Shown here in pieces: positions 24,769 through 33,820 of a DNA stretch of 64,000 bases; the stretch's first letter is position 1; every line of letters starts with the position of its first letter. The DNA is from Desulfurivibrionaceae bacterium (GTDB lineage: Bacteria; Desulfobacterota; Desulfobulbia; Desulfobulbales; VMSU01), in NCBI GenBank assembly GCA_030145275.1, contig JAQYVV010000007.1:62001-126000 (forward strand), given 5' to 3'. The notes under the pieces were generated by a model that was not told where the DNA came from, did no database searches, and was given only the letters and a program-made list of their open reading frames with translations. The translations under genes and the position numbers were made by a program.

Positions 24769-27033
24769 TCAAGTGCGTTTCTGGAGCAGCTGGTTAACCT
24801 TTTTCATCAACTCATCAACGGTAAGGGGTTTGGCGAGAAACTCCAGGTCTTCTTGGACTACTCCTTTTGAGCTGAGTATATCTTTGGGGTAACCACTCAT
24901 GAAGATGGCCTCCAGATGGGAGGTCTCCTGACACATTGTTTCAAAAACCTTCAAGCCGTGCTGTTTTGGCATTATCAAGTCCAAAATCACCAGGTCAATT
25001 TCCCCCTTGTGCTGGCGAAAGAGCTCCAAGGCCTCTTCTCCGTCATTGGCAATGATGGGGGTATGACCATGAACACGCAGGGTGTCGGCGACAAAGGCCC
25101 GGACATTCTCCTCATCTTCGGCGACTAGGATGGTTGCACCCTTCTGTCCTGAATCAAGTCCCGTTTCTGGAGCTGATGGTTCTAGTACCAGATCTTTCTT
25201 CCCCAACGATTGCGAGATGTGAATAGCAAATGTAGTCCCTTTCCCAGGGGTGCTCTCTACGGTGATAAAGCCTTCCTGCTGTTTGACAATTCCATAAATG
25301 GTCGAGAGGCCAAGTCCGGTCCCTTTGCCTTTTTCCTTAGTGGTGAAGAATGGATCAAAGATTTGAGCCAGATGCTCAGGATCAATGCCGCTGCCGGTAT
25401 CGCTTACCAGAATTTTAACGAAATTTCCTGGGGTTACCTCATGGCTTAAGGCCGTTTCCTGATCTATGGCGACAAGGTCTGTGGTAATGGTCAGGATACC
25501 GCCGTATTGCATAGCGTCTCTGGCATTTGTTGCCAGATTTATCATGACCTGCTCAACCTGATTAACATCTGCGTAGATCAGGTACTCAGCGTCTGGACAA
25601 GTGACGATAAGGTCAATATCTTCGCTGATCAGTCTCCGCAACAGTTGGGAGAGGTTGCGGATGAGCTCATTGATGTCAATATGGCTAGGATTGCGTATTT
25701 GCTTGCGGCTGAAGGCCAACAGGTTGCCGGTAAGGTTTTCCGCTTTTTTGGTCGCGTTTCTAATATTATTGAGAAAACCTTTAAGCTGTTCATCTTTATC
25801 CGCGTATAAGCGTTGAATGAGAGAGGTGTATCCGGTTATGGCAGTGAGCATATTGTTGAAATCATGTGCAGTGCTGCCAGCCAGTAGGCCGAGTGATTCG
25901 AGCTTCTGTGACTGCAGAAGCTGGTCTTCCAAGCTCTTTCGTGCGGTGATGTCTCGATTGCTGACCCGAACTCCCATTGGTTCGCCATTAATAATAATGG
26001 GAGAACAGGTATGGGAGAGCCATTTGTGCTCTCCCTGTTTGGTAATAATCCTGATCTCCAATTCCCTGAAGTTATTGTCGGCGGCCTCAGCCTGATAATC
26101 TTGGTAAAGTTCCCGGTAAGCAGGGTGGATAGTATCATGGAGCAGGGCGGGGTTCTCCTGGAATTCCCTAACAGTGTAACCGGTTATCTGGGCGCAGGAG
26201 GGAGACATGAAAGTAATGCTACCATCCTCGGCTAGCCAGTACTCCCAGTCATTGGCAAACTCCGCCAGAATTCTGAATTTAGACTCACTCTCGGAGAGCT
26301 GGCGCTGTTTTAAAATAGTGTGGCGGGAAAAGAAAAAAATACTGACCGTGCCAATGCACCAGAGCAGCAGATGGGTCAAAATGATAGTGTTTCTTGTCTT
26401 CTTTTCGCTGGCCTGGTACTGGGCCATGGGCACAGCAATGCTCATGGCGCCACGAATATCATCGACTTCGTAATCATTGTGGCACTTTAGGCGGCAGCCC
26501 TGCACGGTAATATAGGGCCTTAAAAGCCGCATATAAGGGCGACCTTTAATGCTAGTAACCCCGCTGACCTCCAGGGCTCCTTCTTCAAACTCCCAAAGGG
26601 CCTTTTCCTCGTAGGCATCCGGGATGTTGTCGGGATTTATGGGATCAAGACTGATGGTTTTGTTAAGGATGGGATAGTCTGACTCGGCGGCAATAAGAGC
26701 GTAGGCCGCTTTGGTCATGTGAAAAGGATTAATCAGAGTGAACCGATCCCCCTCAGTGCTTTCAATTTCGCGGTTGGCAACATCAAGAAATTGGTTTGGC
26801 TGATTTTGGGGTGTTATTTTGGCATATACCCCGCCATGGCTGGTGTTCCATTTGCGGTAGGCGAGATTATGGTAGAAGATGGCCCTGGCCTCGGTTGTGG
26901 CCTTGGCAATGGTTTCGACATGGTTCTGGTAGGTGTTCCAGGTAACCGACCCCAAAACCAGTACTGTCCAAACTCCAATGAGTATGGAAGCAAAATTCTT
27001 TATGTTCCGTGGTGCGGGCGAGCTGATCTGCAT
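24769..27033 (-). CDS. Hybrid sensor kinase: DUF3365 (Tll0287-like), PAS, histidine kinase, receiver
   Basis: 754 aa. TM1 near residues 13-32, then a DUF3365-like extracytoplasmic domain (ARAIFYHNLAYRKWNTSHGGVYAK) that ends in GCRLKCHNDYEVDDIRGAMS, then TM2 (IILTHLLLWCIGTVSIFFF). A PAS/PAC region follows (FRILAEFANDWEYWL, EHKWLSHTCSPI). The H-box is GSTAHDFNNMLTAITGY, with ATP sites NLATNARDAM, DTGSGIDPE and [11 protein letters not shown]-terminal receiver has its phospho-Asp in LVILDLIMPKQHG and Lys in FLAKPL. The heme-type motif is CX3CH (CRLKCH) rather than CX2CH. It probably senses redox or a small ligand. No cognate regulator is adjacent. Confidence 0.88.
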   Translation of the reverse strand: MQISSPAPRNIKNFASILIGVWTVLVLGSVTWNTYQNHVETIAKATTEARAIFYHNLAYRKWNTSHGGVYAKITPQNQPNQFLDVANREIESTEGDRFTLINPFHMTKAAYALIAAESDYPILNKTISLDPINPDNIPDAYEEKALWEFEEGALEVSGVTSIKGRPYMRLLRPYITVQGCRLKCHNDYEVDDIRGAMSIAVPMAQYQASEKKTRNTIILTHLLLWCIGTVSIFFFSRHTILKQRQLSESESKFRILAEFANDWEYWLAEDGSITFMSPSCAQITGYTVREFQENPALLHDTIHPAYRELYQDYQAEAADNNFRELEIRIITKQGEHKWLSHTCSPIIINGEPMGVRVSNRDITARKSLEDQLLQSQKLESLGLLAGSTAHDFNNMLTAITGYTSLIQRLYADKDEQLKGFLNNIRNATKKAENLTGNLLAFSRKQIRNPSHIDINELIRNLSQLLRRLISEDIDLIVTCPDAEYLIYADVNQVEQVMINLATNARDAMQYGGILTITTDLVAIDQETALSHEVTPGNFVKILVSDTGSGIDPEHLAQIFDPFFTTKEKGKGTGLGLSTIYGIVKQQEGFITVESTPGKGTTFAIHISQSLGKKDLVLEPSAPETGLDSGQKGATILVAEDEENVRAFVADTLRVHGHTPIIANDGEEALELFRQHKGEIDLVILDLIMPKQHGLKVFETMCQETSHLEAIFMSGYPKDILSSKGVVQEDLEFLAKPLTVDELMKKVNQLLQKRT

Positions 27034-27746
27034 AGGCTATATACCCGTAAAATAAGTGTGTTAGCTGACTCTGAGCACTTGCTATGACAATTAGAGGACT
27101 GATCGTCGTCAGCGGTTATACGTTATCGGGGGTTCTTTCATTCTTAAGAGCACCGTGAAAAATTATCCTTTCGCCCAATTAGCGCGTCGTGTCAAAATAA
27201 ATTTCTCAAATAACTAGACGTTGTATTAGTTATTTTTGCCACGCCTTGTTCACGGACGAATTCGCTCCGATTTCAATATATCTCTATAGTACATTTTTTG
27301 TGCAGCCCAGTAAATACCTTGCTCTGCAAAGTATTTACTGGAAGGTGGGCAATCAGTCAATAAAACAAGGCAAGGAGCATTATCTCTCTACTGGAGCATA
27401 CCACCCTTCCAGCTCTCACAAAAAAGGAAGCGTAAATACCAGGCACTGGCATTCCATTGATATTTTTATTAATAGGGTATTACGACAATGCTGTCAATTT
27501 TAAAATTAAATTTCATTCTTAAACATAAATTTTTTTGGAGGAGTGGAAAGGCAGAGAAAGGGGTCAAGCTTTCATAATTTTATATTAAAGATTTCAAGAA
27601 CTACCATACAGTGCTGCTAACCTTCATCTCCTCACCTGATAACCGCAGTCATGAGATTCATACATAGTTCTGTCTCTCTATTCAGACTTGAAGCGAGAAA
27701 GAAACAAAAAAGTTGACTCTAGCAGCGAAGGACTTATTTTTCCCCC
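27034..27746. other. 713-bp divergent intergenic region with hairpins
   Basis: Between the hybrid kinase and uvrA. Seen: AAATAACTA/TAGTTATTT hairpin (27208-27235) followed by T residues; CCAGTAAATAC/GTATTTACTGG hairpin (27307-27317 with 27331-27341); and a longer-range pair CTGGAAGGTGGG (27338-27349) with CCACCCTTCCAG (27401-27412). The second and third pairings overlap, so they could be mutually exclusive. No credible ORF, tRNA or known riboswitch. 27500-27746 is plain AT-rich leader to uvrA. Confidence 0.45.
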
Positions 27747-30572
27747 ATGCAAAAACAGATCCGCATCCGGGGTGCCCGTATGCATAATTTAAAAAATATC
27801 GATGTTGACCTACCGAGAGACCAGCTGGTCGTTTTGACCGGTCTGTCGGGGTCCGGTAAGTCCACTCTTGCCTTTGACACCTTGTATGCAGAAGGTCAGC
27901 GTCGTTATGTCGAATCTCTCTCCACCTATGCCAGGCAGTTCCTTGGTCAGATGGATAAACCGGACGTCGACTCCCTGGAAGGTCTCTCTCCGGCCGTATC
28001 CATTGAACAGAAAACCACCAGCCGTAATCCCCGCTCCACAGTTGGCACAACAACTGAAGTCTATGACTACCTGCGCCTTCTGTTCGCCAGGGTGGGAAGA
28101 CCATGCTGCCCCCAATGCGGCAATGAGATCCAGGCCCAAAGTATCCAGGATATGGTCAACAATCTCATGGGCCGGGCAGAGGGCACAAAAATTATTTTAT
28201 TGGCTCCTCTGGTAGACGGTAAAAAAGGGACGCATGCAGACATTCTGAAAAGAATACGCCGGGAAGGTTTTGTCAGAGTCCGGATAGATGGTCAAACCAT
28301 CAGCCTCGACCAGGAAATTGAACTTGCCAAGAACAAACGCCACAATATAGAAGTTGTTATTGACCGCCTTGTCCTCAAAGCCTCGGTGGAAAGGCGTCTT
28401 TCAGACTCTGTATCCACCGCTGTCTCTTTGAGTGAGGGACAGCTTCTGGTCAATTTCCCAACAACCAAACAGGAAATTCTGATGAGCGAAAAAGCCGCTT
28501 GTCTTACCTGTAATATCAGCCTTCCGGATCTCACTCCCCAGCTTTTTTCTTTCAACAGCCCAAAAGGAGCCTGCACGGAATGTTCCGGCCTTGGGATCAA
28601 GCAATTTTTTGACCCAAACCTGGTGATCCCAAACCACGCCATAAGTTTAGCTGCCGGGGCAATAGCTCCCTGGAGCAACAGGTCCTCATTTTCGTATACC
28701 AGTCAACTCCTGGGTGCCCTGGCAAAACAATATAATTTTAGTGTTTCAACTCCGTTCAAGAAACTCCCTAAAAAAGCCCAGGAAATCCTCTTATACGGCT
28801 CAGGAAATCAAGCCGTTCCTTTTCGCTATAAGAAACAAAGTCGTCTGCTCAATACCATGGAACCTTTTGAGGGCGTCATTCCCCAACTGGCACGGCGATA
28901 CAAGGAGACAAGCTCCGTGTACATCCGCGAGGATCTTGATAAATATATTAATGTGCAACCATGTCCCAGCTGCAAAGGGGCTCGCCTCAGGCCTGAGGCC
29001 CTGGCTGTCCGCTTTGGCCCTTGGAACATTGATGAATTTACCAGGATGAGCATTGACAAGACCGTTGCTGCCCTGCCGGAAATAGAGCTTGGAGCGCAAG
29101 AATCACTAATAGCCGCACCAATATTGAAAGAGGTCCAGGAAAGACTCTCCTTTCTTAAAGGGGTCGGCCTGGGTTATCTCTCCCTTTCCCGTAGTTCTGG
29201 AACTCTTTCAGGGGGTGAGTCACAACGAATCAGACTTGCGTCGCAAATCGGTTCATCCCTCATGGGAGTTTTGTATATTTTAGACGAACCTAGCATCGGC
29301 CTGCATCAACGCGACAATCAGCGTCTTATCAAAACCCTTACCAGATTGCGTGATTTAGGCAATACCGTCTTGGTGGTCGAACATGATGCCGACACCATAC
29401 TTGCCGCAGACCATATTCTTGATATGGGACCAGGCGCTGGCGTGCATGGCGGCGAAGTTGTTTACAACGGCCCCATCGCAGGTCTATTCGACAATGAAGA
29501 ATCTCTGACCGCAGGATATCTCTCTGGACGTCTCTCCATCCCGCTTCCGAAAAAACGTCGCAAGATTAAAAAGAGTAAGACTATCACCGTGCATGGGGCA
29601 ATGGCCAATAATTTAAAAGACCTGAAGGTGCAATTTCCCTTAGGCGTTATGACTTGCGTCACTGGGGTCTCCGGCTCCGGCAAAAGCACTCTGGTTATTG
29701 AGACCCTCTATAAAGGTGCCATGAACAATCTGCATGGTTCCCGCAGCCAATCCGGCGAGTGTGACAAAATCACGGGCCTTAACAATATCGATAAGATAAT
29801 TGATATTGACCAAAGTCCAATTGGCCGTACACCCCGGTCAAATCCTGCCACCTATACTGGAGTCCTTACCCACATTAGAGAGCTTTTTGCAAGACTCCCA
29901 GAATCCCGGGCCCGAGGTTATAAACTTGGCAGATTCAGCTTTAATATCAAGGGGGGACGCTGTGAGGCATGTGAAGGGGATGGTGAAATAAAAATTGCCA
30001 TGCACTTTCTTCCCGATGTTTACATCACCTGTGAAACATGTCAGGGAAAACGCTACAATCGGGACACCTTAGAGATACAGTATAAAAGCAAAACCATTGC
30101 CGACATCCTGGCCATGAATGTGGAAGAGGCCCTGGACTTTTTCAAAAATATCCCAGCCATTAAGAATCGCCTGCAAACCCTTTATGATGTTGGCCTCGCC
30201 TACATTTCACTGGGCCAATCTTCCGTTACCCTTTCAGGCGGAGAGGCACAGCGCATTAAACTGGCCCGGGAGTTAAGTAAAAGAAGCACCGGAAAAACTC
30301 TGTATATGCTGGATGAGCCAACCACTGGCCTACACCCAGCCGACATTCAGCACCTACTCACTGTTCTTAACCGCCTAGTTGATAGCGGCAACACCGCAAT
30401 CATCATTGAGCATAACCTTGATGTCATAAAGACCGCCGATCATATCATTGATTTAGGCCCAGAAGGCGGAGACGGAGGAGGAGAAATTCTTGCGGCCGGG
30501 ACACCAGAACAGATCATTGAAAGTGAAATCTCCTTTACCGGCAAATTTCTCAAGCAGATTTTACATATTTGA
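27747..30572 (+). CDS. uvrA: Excinuclease ABC subunit A
   Basis: 941 aa DNA-damage recognition ATPase of nucleotide excision repair. Two ABC modules: Walker A GLSGSGKST near residue 31 and GVSGSGKST near 640, with signatures LSGGESQRIRLA near 490 and LSGGEAQRIKLA near 830. Zinc-binding Cys pairs are present in the first module (CLTCNISLP ... CTECSGLG) and second (CEACEGDGE ... CETCQGKR). Full length and uninterrupted. I saw no SOS box I could defend. Stands alone, 150 bp before secB. Confidence 0.97.
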   Translation: MQKQIRIRGARMHNLKNIDVDLPRDQLVVLTGLSGSGKSTLAFDTLYAEGQRRYVESLSTYARQFLGQMDKPDVDSLEGLSPAVSIEQKTTSRNPRSTVGTTTEVYDYLRLLFARVGRPCCPQCGNEIQAQSIQDMVNNLMGRAEGTKIILLAPLVDGKKGTHADILKRIRREGFVRVRIDGQTISLDQEIELAKNKRHNIEVVIDRLVLKASVERRLSDSVSTAVSLSEGQLLVNFPTTKQEILMSEKAACLTCNISLPDLTPQLFSFNSPKGACTECSGLGIKQFFDPNLVIPNHAISLAAGAIAPWSNRSSFSYTSQLLGALAKQYNFSVSTPFKKLPKKAQEILLYGSGNQAVPFRYKKQSRLLNTMEPFEGVIPQLARRYKETSSVYIREDLDKYINVQPCPSCKGARLRPEALAVRFGPWNIDEFTRMSIDKTVAALPEIELGAQESLIAAPILKEVQERLSFLKGVGLGYLSLSRSSGTLSGGESQRIRLASQIGSSLMGVLYILDEPSIGLHQRDNQRLIKTLTRLRDLGNTVLVVEHDADTILAADHILDMGPGAGVHGGEVVYNGPIAGLFDNEESLTAGYLSGRLSIPLPKKRRKIKKSKTITVHGAMANNLKDLKVQFPLGVMTCVTGVSGSGKSTLVIETLYKGAMNNLHGSRSQSGECDKITGLNNIDKIIDIDQSPIGRTPRSNPATYTGVLTHIRELFARLPESRARGYKLGRFSFNIKGGRCEACEGDGEIKIAMHFLPDVYITCETCQGKRYNRDTLEIQYKSKTIADILAMNVEEALDFFKNIPAIKNRLQTLYDVGLAYISLGQSSVTLSGGEAQRIKLARELSKRSTGKTLYMLDEPTTGLHPADIQHLLTVLNRLVDSGNTAIIIEHNLDVIKTADHIIDLGPEGGDGGGEILAAGTPEQIIESEISFTGKFLKQILHI

Positions 30573-30724
30573 ATTAGTATATTTTTTTGATATTGTCGTT
30601 TCAAAAAGCAGAGATGGGCTGACAACTACTCAAGGTTGGCTAGAATCATTACAAGCATGAAATAATCATTTTGTAAGCAAATTTATATCAATATTTATAT
30701 TTACCATTAAAGAAGGAAAAAATT

Positions 30725-31219
30725 ATGACTGAAAAAGCAGAAAACAAACAGGACACCAATCCAGCAGAACAGGCAGTTTTCAGACTTCAGAAACTTTTTA
30801 TTAAGGATATATCCTTTGAAAATCCTGGGGCTCCAGATGTTTTTGTGATCAAGCAGGGCGAGCCAAAGGTTGAAGTCAATATGGGCCTTAAAAACAAAAA
30901 AATGGCAGGAGATGATCTCTATGAGGTCAGCCTGTCCATAACCGCAAAAATCACCCACGGTGAAGACAACAAAACACTTTTCATTGTAGAGGTTGAACAT
31001 GGTGGTATCTTTACTTTGAAAAATATTCCAGCTCAACATCTGCCCGCCGTCCTTGCGGTAGACTGCCCCACAATGATGTTCCCATATACCCGCCAGATAA
31101 TCAGCCAGCTCTCAGTTGACGGCGGCTTTGTGCCATTCCTGATGGAGCCTGTGAACTTCCTTGGCCTCTACCAAAATTCTCAAAAACAAGCTGCCGCCAA
31201 GCAGGGGCCAACCCAATAG
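30725..31219 (+). CDS. secB: Protein-export chaperone SecB
   Basis: 164 aa cytosolic chaperone that keeps preproteins unfolded for SecA. Family features: FRLQKLFIKDISFENPGAP, VEVNMGLKNKKM, the GGIFTLKNIP stretch, and the C-terminal CPTMMFPYTRQIISQLSVDGGF with the PVNFLGLY ending. AAGGAAAAA upstream is a weak ribosome site. SecB is uncommon outside alpha-, beta- and gammaproteobacteria, so its presence is worth noting. A strong terminator follows. Confidence 0.93.
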   Translation: MTEKAENKQDTNPAEQAVFRLQKLFIKDISFENPGAPDVFVIKQGEPKVEVNMGLKNKKMAGDDLYEVSLSITAKITHGEDNKTLFIVEVEHGGIFTLKNIPAQHLPAVLAVDCPTMMFPYTRQIISQLSVDGGFVPFLMEPVNFLGLYQNSQKQAAAKQGPTQ

Positions 31220-31244
31220 TAGAAAATCTGCAGTATATCCAAAT

Positions 31245-31286
31245 AAAAAAGGGGGTGTTCTTTTTACAAGAACGCCCCCTTTTTTT
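31245..31286. terminator. Rho-independent terminator after secB
   Basis: AAAAAAGGGGGTGTTCTT (31245-31262) pairs with AAGAACGCCCCCTTTTTT (31269-31286) with one G-T pair and a six-base loop, ending in seven T. The A-rich left flank makes it potentially bidirectional, serving the fsa-type gene on the other strand too. Confidence 0.9.
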
Positions 31287-31317
31287 GTCTAAGATTATAC
31301 GAGATGCTTATTATTTT

Positions 31318-31424
31318 GTAGATGTTCAGGAGTGCCTTAGATCCGTTCATTTTGGACTTCGAAGCATACGCCTGTATGCGAGAAGTCCAAAATGGACGGA
31401 GATGAGGTGCTCCTGGACATCTAC
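31318..31424. repeat. Palindromic repeat family A, divergent copy A11
   Basis: 107-bp near-perfect inverted repeat. Ends GTAGATGTTCAGGAG and CTCCTGGACATCTAC, stem ATTTTGGACTTC/GAAGTCCAAAAT, tip GCATAC-GCCT-GTATGC. Arm sequence differs greatly from A6 or A14, but length, layout and tip are the same. It ends one base from the TAA of the minus-strand transaldolase-like gene. Confidence 0.75.
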
Positions 31425-31425
31425 A

Positions 31426-32070
31426 TTATTTCTTTCTCTTCTCCCAGTCTGCTAGAAAACTCTCAATACCCCTATCCGTTAATGGATGTTGGGCCAACTG
31501 CTTAATGACCTTAAATGGAATGGTGGCAATATCTGCGCCGACCAAGGCAGCATCCAAAACGTGGTTTGGACTGCGGATGCTTGCCACAATAACCTCGGTG
31601 GTATATCCATAATTATCATAAACCGTCATAATATCACTAACCAGGTCCATACCGGTTAGGGAGATATCGTCAAGCCGACCAACAAAGGGGCTGACATAAG
31701 TTGCCCCGGCCTTGGCCGCCAACAAAGCCTGGGTTGCTGAGAATATCAAGGTTACATTAGTCTTGATCCCTTCGGAATCAAGTATTTTAACAGCCTTAAG
31801 CCCCTCAACAGTCATGGGAACCTTAATAACTATATTGGCATGCAGTGCCGCCAGTACCCGTGCCTCTTCAACCATGCCATCTGCTTCAAGGCTGATAACT
31901 TCAGCACTGATGGGACCGTCCACAATTTCAATAATTTCTTTCAGGACATCCTCAAACTTCCTGTTTTCCCTGGCAATCAGAGAAGGGTTAGTAGTAACAC
32001 CATCCACCATCCCAAATGATACGGCCTCTTTAATCTCGTCCGTATTAGCTGTGTCGATAAAAAATTTCAT
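31426..32070 (-). CDS. Transaldolase / fructose-6-phosphate aldolase family (TalC/MipB-type)
   Basis: 214 aa, the short transaldolase subfamily. [16 protein letters not shown] opens the barrel; [11 protein letters not shown], the Schiff-base lysine in [12 protein letters not shown], and SPFVGRLDD are all present. The subgroup includes both true transaldolases and fructose-6-phosphate aldolases, and the sequence alone does not decide. Last gene of the arg-dap-fol run, three bases after the YHS-like gene, and bounded by repeat A11 and the secB terminator. Confidence 0.9.
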   Translation of the reverse strand: MKFFIDTANTDEIKEAVSFGMVDGVTTNPSLIARENRKFEDVLKEIIEIVDGPISAEVISLEADGMVEEARVLAALHANIVIKVPMTVEGLKAVKILDSEGIKTNVTLIFSATQALLAAKAGATYVSPFVGRLDDISLTGMDLVSDIMTVYDNYGYTTEVIVASIRSPNHVLDAALVGADIATIPFKVIKQLAQHPLTDRGIESFLADWEKRKK

Positions 32071-32073
32071 TGC

Positions 32074-32337
32074 TTAAGCTCCTTTATTTTTTATAAATTT
32101 TTTGCGGCACTCATCACTGCAAAAATAGTATTTTTCGCCTTCCAAGAGGAGTGGCAAAGCCTGCCCCTTCGGAACAAAAGTGTGACAAACCGGGTCTTCC
32201 ACAAGAACATCCTGCAAAGGCTGGTTAGCCGGCTTGTCTACAGGATTCCTCTTTTTAAAAGATAATTTTTTACCAAACACAAGTTTAAATAGAAGATAAA
32301 ACAGGATTCCCAGTATGAGAATTTTAACCGGACTCAA
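32074..32337 (-). CDS. Small membrane-anchored TRASH/YHS-like zinc-ribbon protein
   Basis: 87 aa. N-terminal membrane helix (ILILGILFYLLFKLVFG), a basic linker, then DPVCHTFVPKGQALPL and YYFCSDECRKKFIKN. The Cys pattern (VCHTF ... FCSDEC) with the RKKF ending is that of YHS/TRASH metal-binding modules. Overlaps folK by four bases, so it is co-translated. Metal and function unknown. Confidence 0.7.
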   Translation of the reverse strand: MSPVKILILGILFYLLFKLVFGKKLSFKKRNPVDKPANQPLQDVLVEDPVCHTFVPKGQALPLLLEGEKYYFCSDECRKKFIKNKGA

Positions 32338-32837
32338 GTTTCATCGCTCCAGGTAAGGCGTTTTATTGACTGCTCAGCTGCGACAAGTAATTTTTTTCGC
32401 ATGGCGGTTGTTGATAAACTCAGCACAGGATGGATATGATCCGGGGCCAACTCTTCGAGAGGCGCCAGAACAAAAAGTCGATTATGCATTTCAGGATGGG
32501 GAATTATGAGATCACCGTTGTTTTGGACCTGGTCATTAAAATAGAGAATATCAAGATCAACTATCCGATCCTCTCCCTGACTTCTGTCCCGCCCCATCTT
32601 TTGTTCAATGCCCAGAAGAAGCTCCAATAACTTCGCAGGAGACAAAGCGGTATCAATGGCCCCCACGGCATTGGTAAACCACTGCTCGGATTCCATGCCA
32701 AGCGGTGCCGTTGAGTAAGGCCGGGATAATCCCAGCCGTATAACCTGTTTCGATGCTACCAATTCCTGCCAGGCAGCCCGAAGATTTTTTCTGCCATCGC
32801 CAATATTTGAGCCAAGACCGATAAATGCAAGAGCCAT
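32334..32837 (-). CDS. folK: 2-amino-4-hydroxy-6-hydroxymethyldihydropteridine pyrophosphokinase
   Basis: 167 aa HPPK of folate synthesis, transferring pyrophosphate from ATP to the pterin alcohol. IGLGSNIGDGRKNLRAA, the RPYSTAPLG loop and GRDRSQGEDRIVDLDILYF (here split by position, near residues 85-103) are diagnostic, as is HPEMHNRLFVLAPL. The start codon overlaps the dapB stop by one base. No other folate gene is here. Confidence 0.93.
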   Translation of the reverse strand: MALAFIGLGSNIGDGRKNLRAAWQELVASKQVIRLGLSRPYSTAPLGMESEQWFTNAVGAIDTALSPAKLLELLLGIEQKMGRDRSQGEDRIVDLDILYFNDQVQNNGDLIIPHPEMHNRLFVLAPLEELAPDHIHPVLSLSTTAMRKKLLVAAEQSIKRLTWSDET

Positions 32838-33646
32838 TAAAAATCTTGCAAGCCCAAAACGTCAAACATGGTATGCATGCCATTTCCCTTACCGACAACC
32901 CAGGCAGCAGCCAATGCCGCACCCCGGGCAAAATTATCCCGACTGTGGGCCCGGTGGGTAATCTCAAGCCTCTCTCCAGCCCCGGCAAAATAGACTGTAT
33001 GCTCACCAACAATATCACCGGCTCTGATTGTCTGGATGCCTATCTCCTGGTCTGTACGCTCACCTATAATCCCATGCCTGGAGTACACCCCCACCTCTTC
33101 AAGCTTTCTATCTACGCCTTCTGCTACCATTTCCCCTAGTTTCAGGGCGGTACCACTGGGAGCGTCCTTTTTCATACGGTGATGGGCCTCAACAATCTCT
33201 ATGTCATAGGCATCGCCTAAAATGGCAGCCATTTTTCTGGCAACCTTAAACAGAACATTGACTCCCACAGCCATGTTCGGAGCCTGCACGCATGGGAAAT
33301 TTTCAGCCAGAGCAGCCAGTTCTTCCAGATTCTCCTGGCTCAGTCCTGTTGTGCCGATAACCATGGCTTTATTATGTTTAGCAGCAAGCCTGGCAATTTT
33401 CATGGTGGCTTCATGGAAGGTAAAGTCAATAATGACGTCACCGTTTGCAATAATCTCCTCAAGGTCAGGGGAAACATTGACCCCAATGGAACCGTAGCCG
33501 CCTAAATCTCCCAGATCTTTTCCCACATTGGGATTATCCGGAAGTTCAAAACCACCTGCTACCTGCAAATCTTTATGTTCGTGGACCATATAGCCTATAC
33601 GGCGGCCCATCCTGCCGGAGGCTCCGGCTATCAGTACATTGACCAT
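32837..33646 (-). CDS. dapB: 4-hydroxy-tetrahydrodipicolinate reductase
   Basis: 269 aa NAD(P)H-dependent reductase of lysine/DAP synthesis. GASGRMGRRIGYMV is the nucleotide-binding loop; the catalytic signature EAHHRMKKDAPSGTAL lies near residue 155, and RAHSRDNFARGAALAA closes the protein. AGGAG (complement of 33652-33656) precedes the ATG. Separated from dapA by repeat A12, which may set the ratio of dapA to dapB message. Confidence 0.95.
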   Translation of the reverse strand: MVNVLIAGASGRMGRRIGYMVHEHKDLQVAGGFELPDNPNVGKDLGDLGGYGSIGVNVSPDLEEIIANGDVIIDFTFHEATMKIARLAAKHNKAMVIGTTGLSQENLEELAALAENFPCVQAPNMAVGVNVLFKVARKMAAILGDAYDIEIVEAHHRMKKDAPSGTALKLGEMVAEGVDRKLEEVGVYSRHGIIGERTDQEIGIQTIRAGDIVGEHTVYFAGAGERLEITHRAHSRDNFARGAALAAAWVVGKGNGMHTMFDVLGLQDF

Positions 33647-33659
33647 TTAACTCTCCTGC

Positions 33660-33812
33660 TAACTATTCAGCTACACCCCATCTGCGCGCGAACAGACCTT
33701 CCAGCATACCGATGTATAGCTGAAAAGCCTGTTCACACACACCTGGGGCACATCTGAACAGTTACAATTCGGTGGTTATGCTCGTTTTTTGAGCCCTACC
33801 TGAATAGTTAAC
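33660..33812. repeat. Palindromic repeat family A, full copy A12 (reverse orientation)
   Basis: Same parts as A6 on the other strand: CTGAATAGTTAAC at the right end (33800-33812), spacer with the complement of AACGAGCATAACCACCGAATT, L2 as CTGAACAGTTAC (33754-33765), palindrome ending TAACTATTCAG (33660-33670). Stem GAACAG/CTGTTC, tip AGCATAC-CGAT-GTATAGCT. It lies between dapA and dapB, 8 bp after the dapA stop. Confidence 0.85.
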
Positions 33813-33820
33813 TCTCCCGC

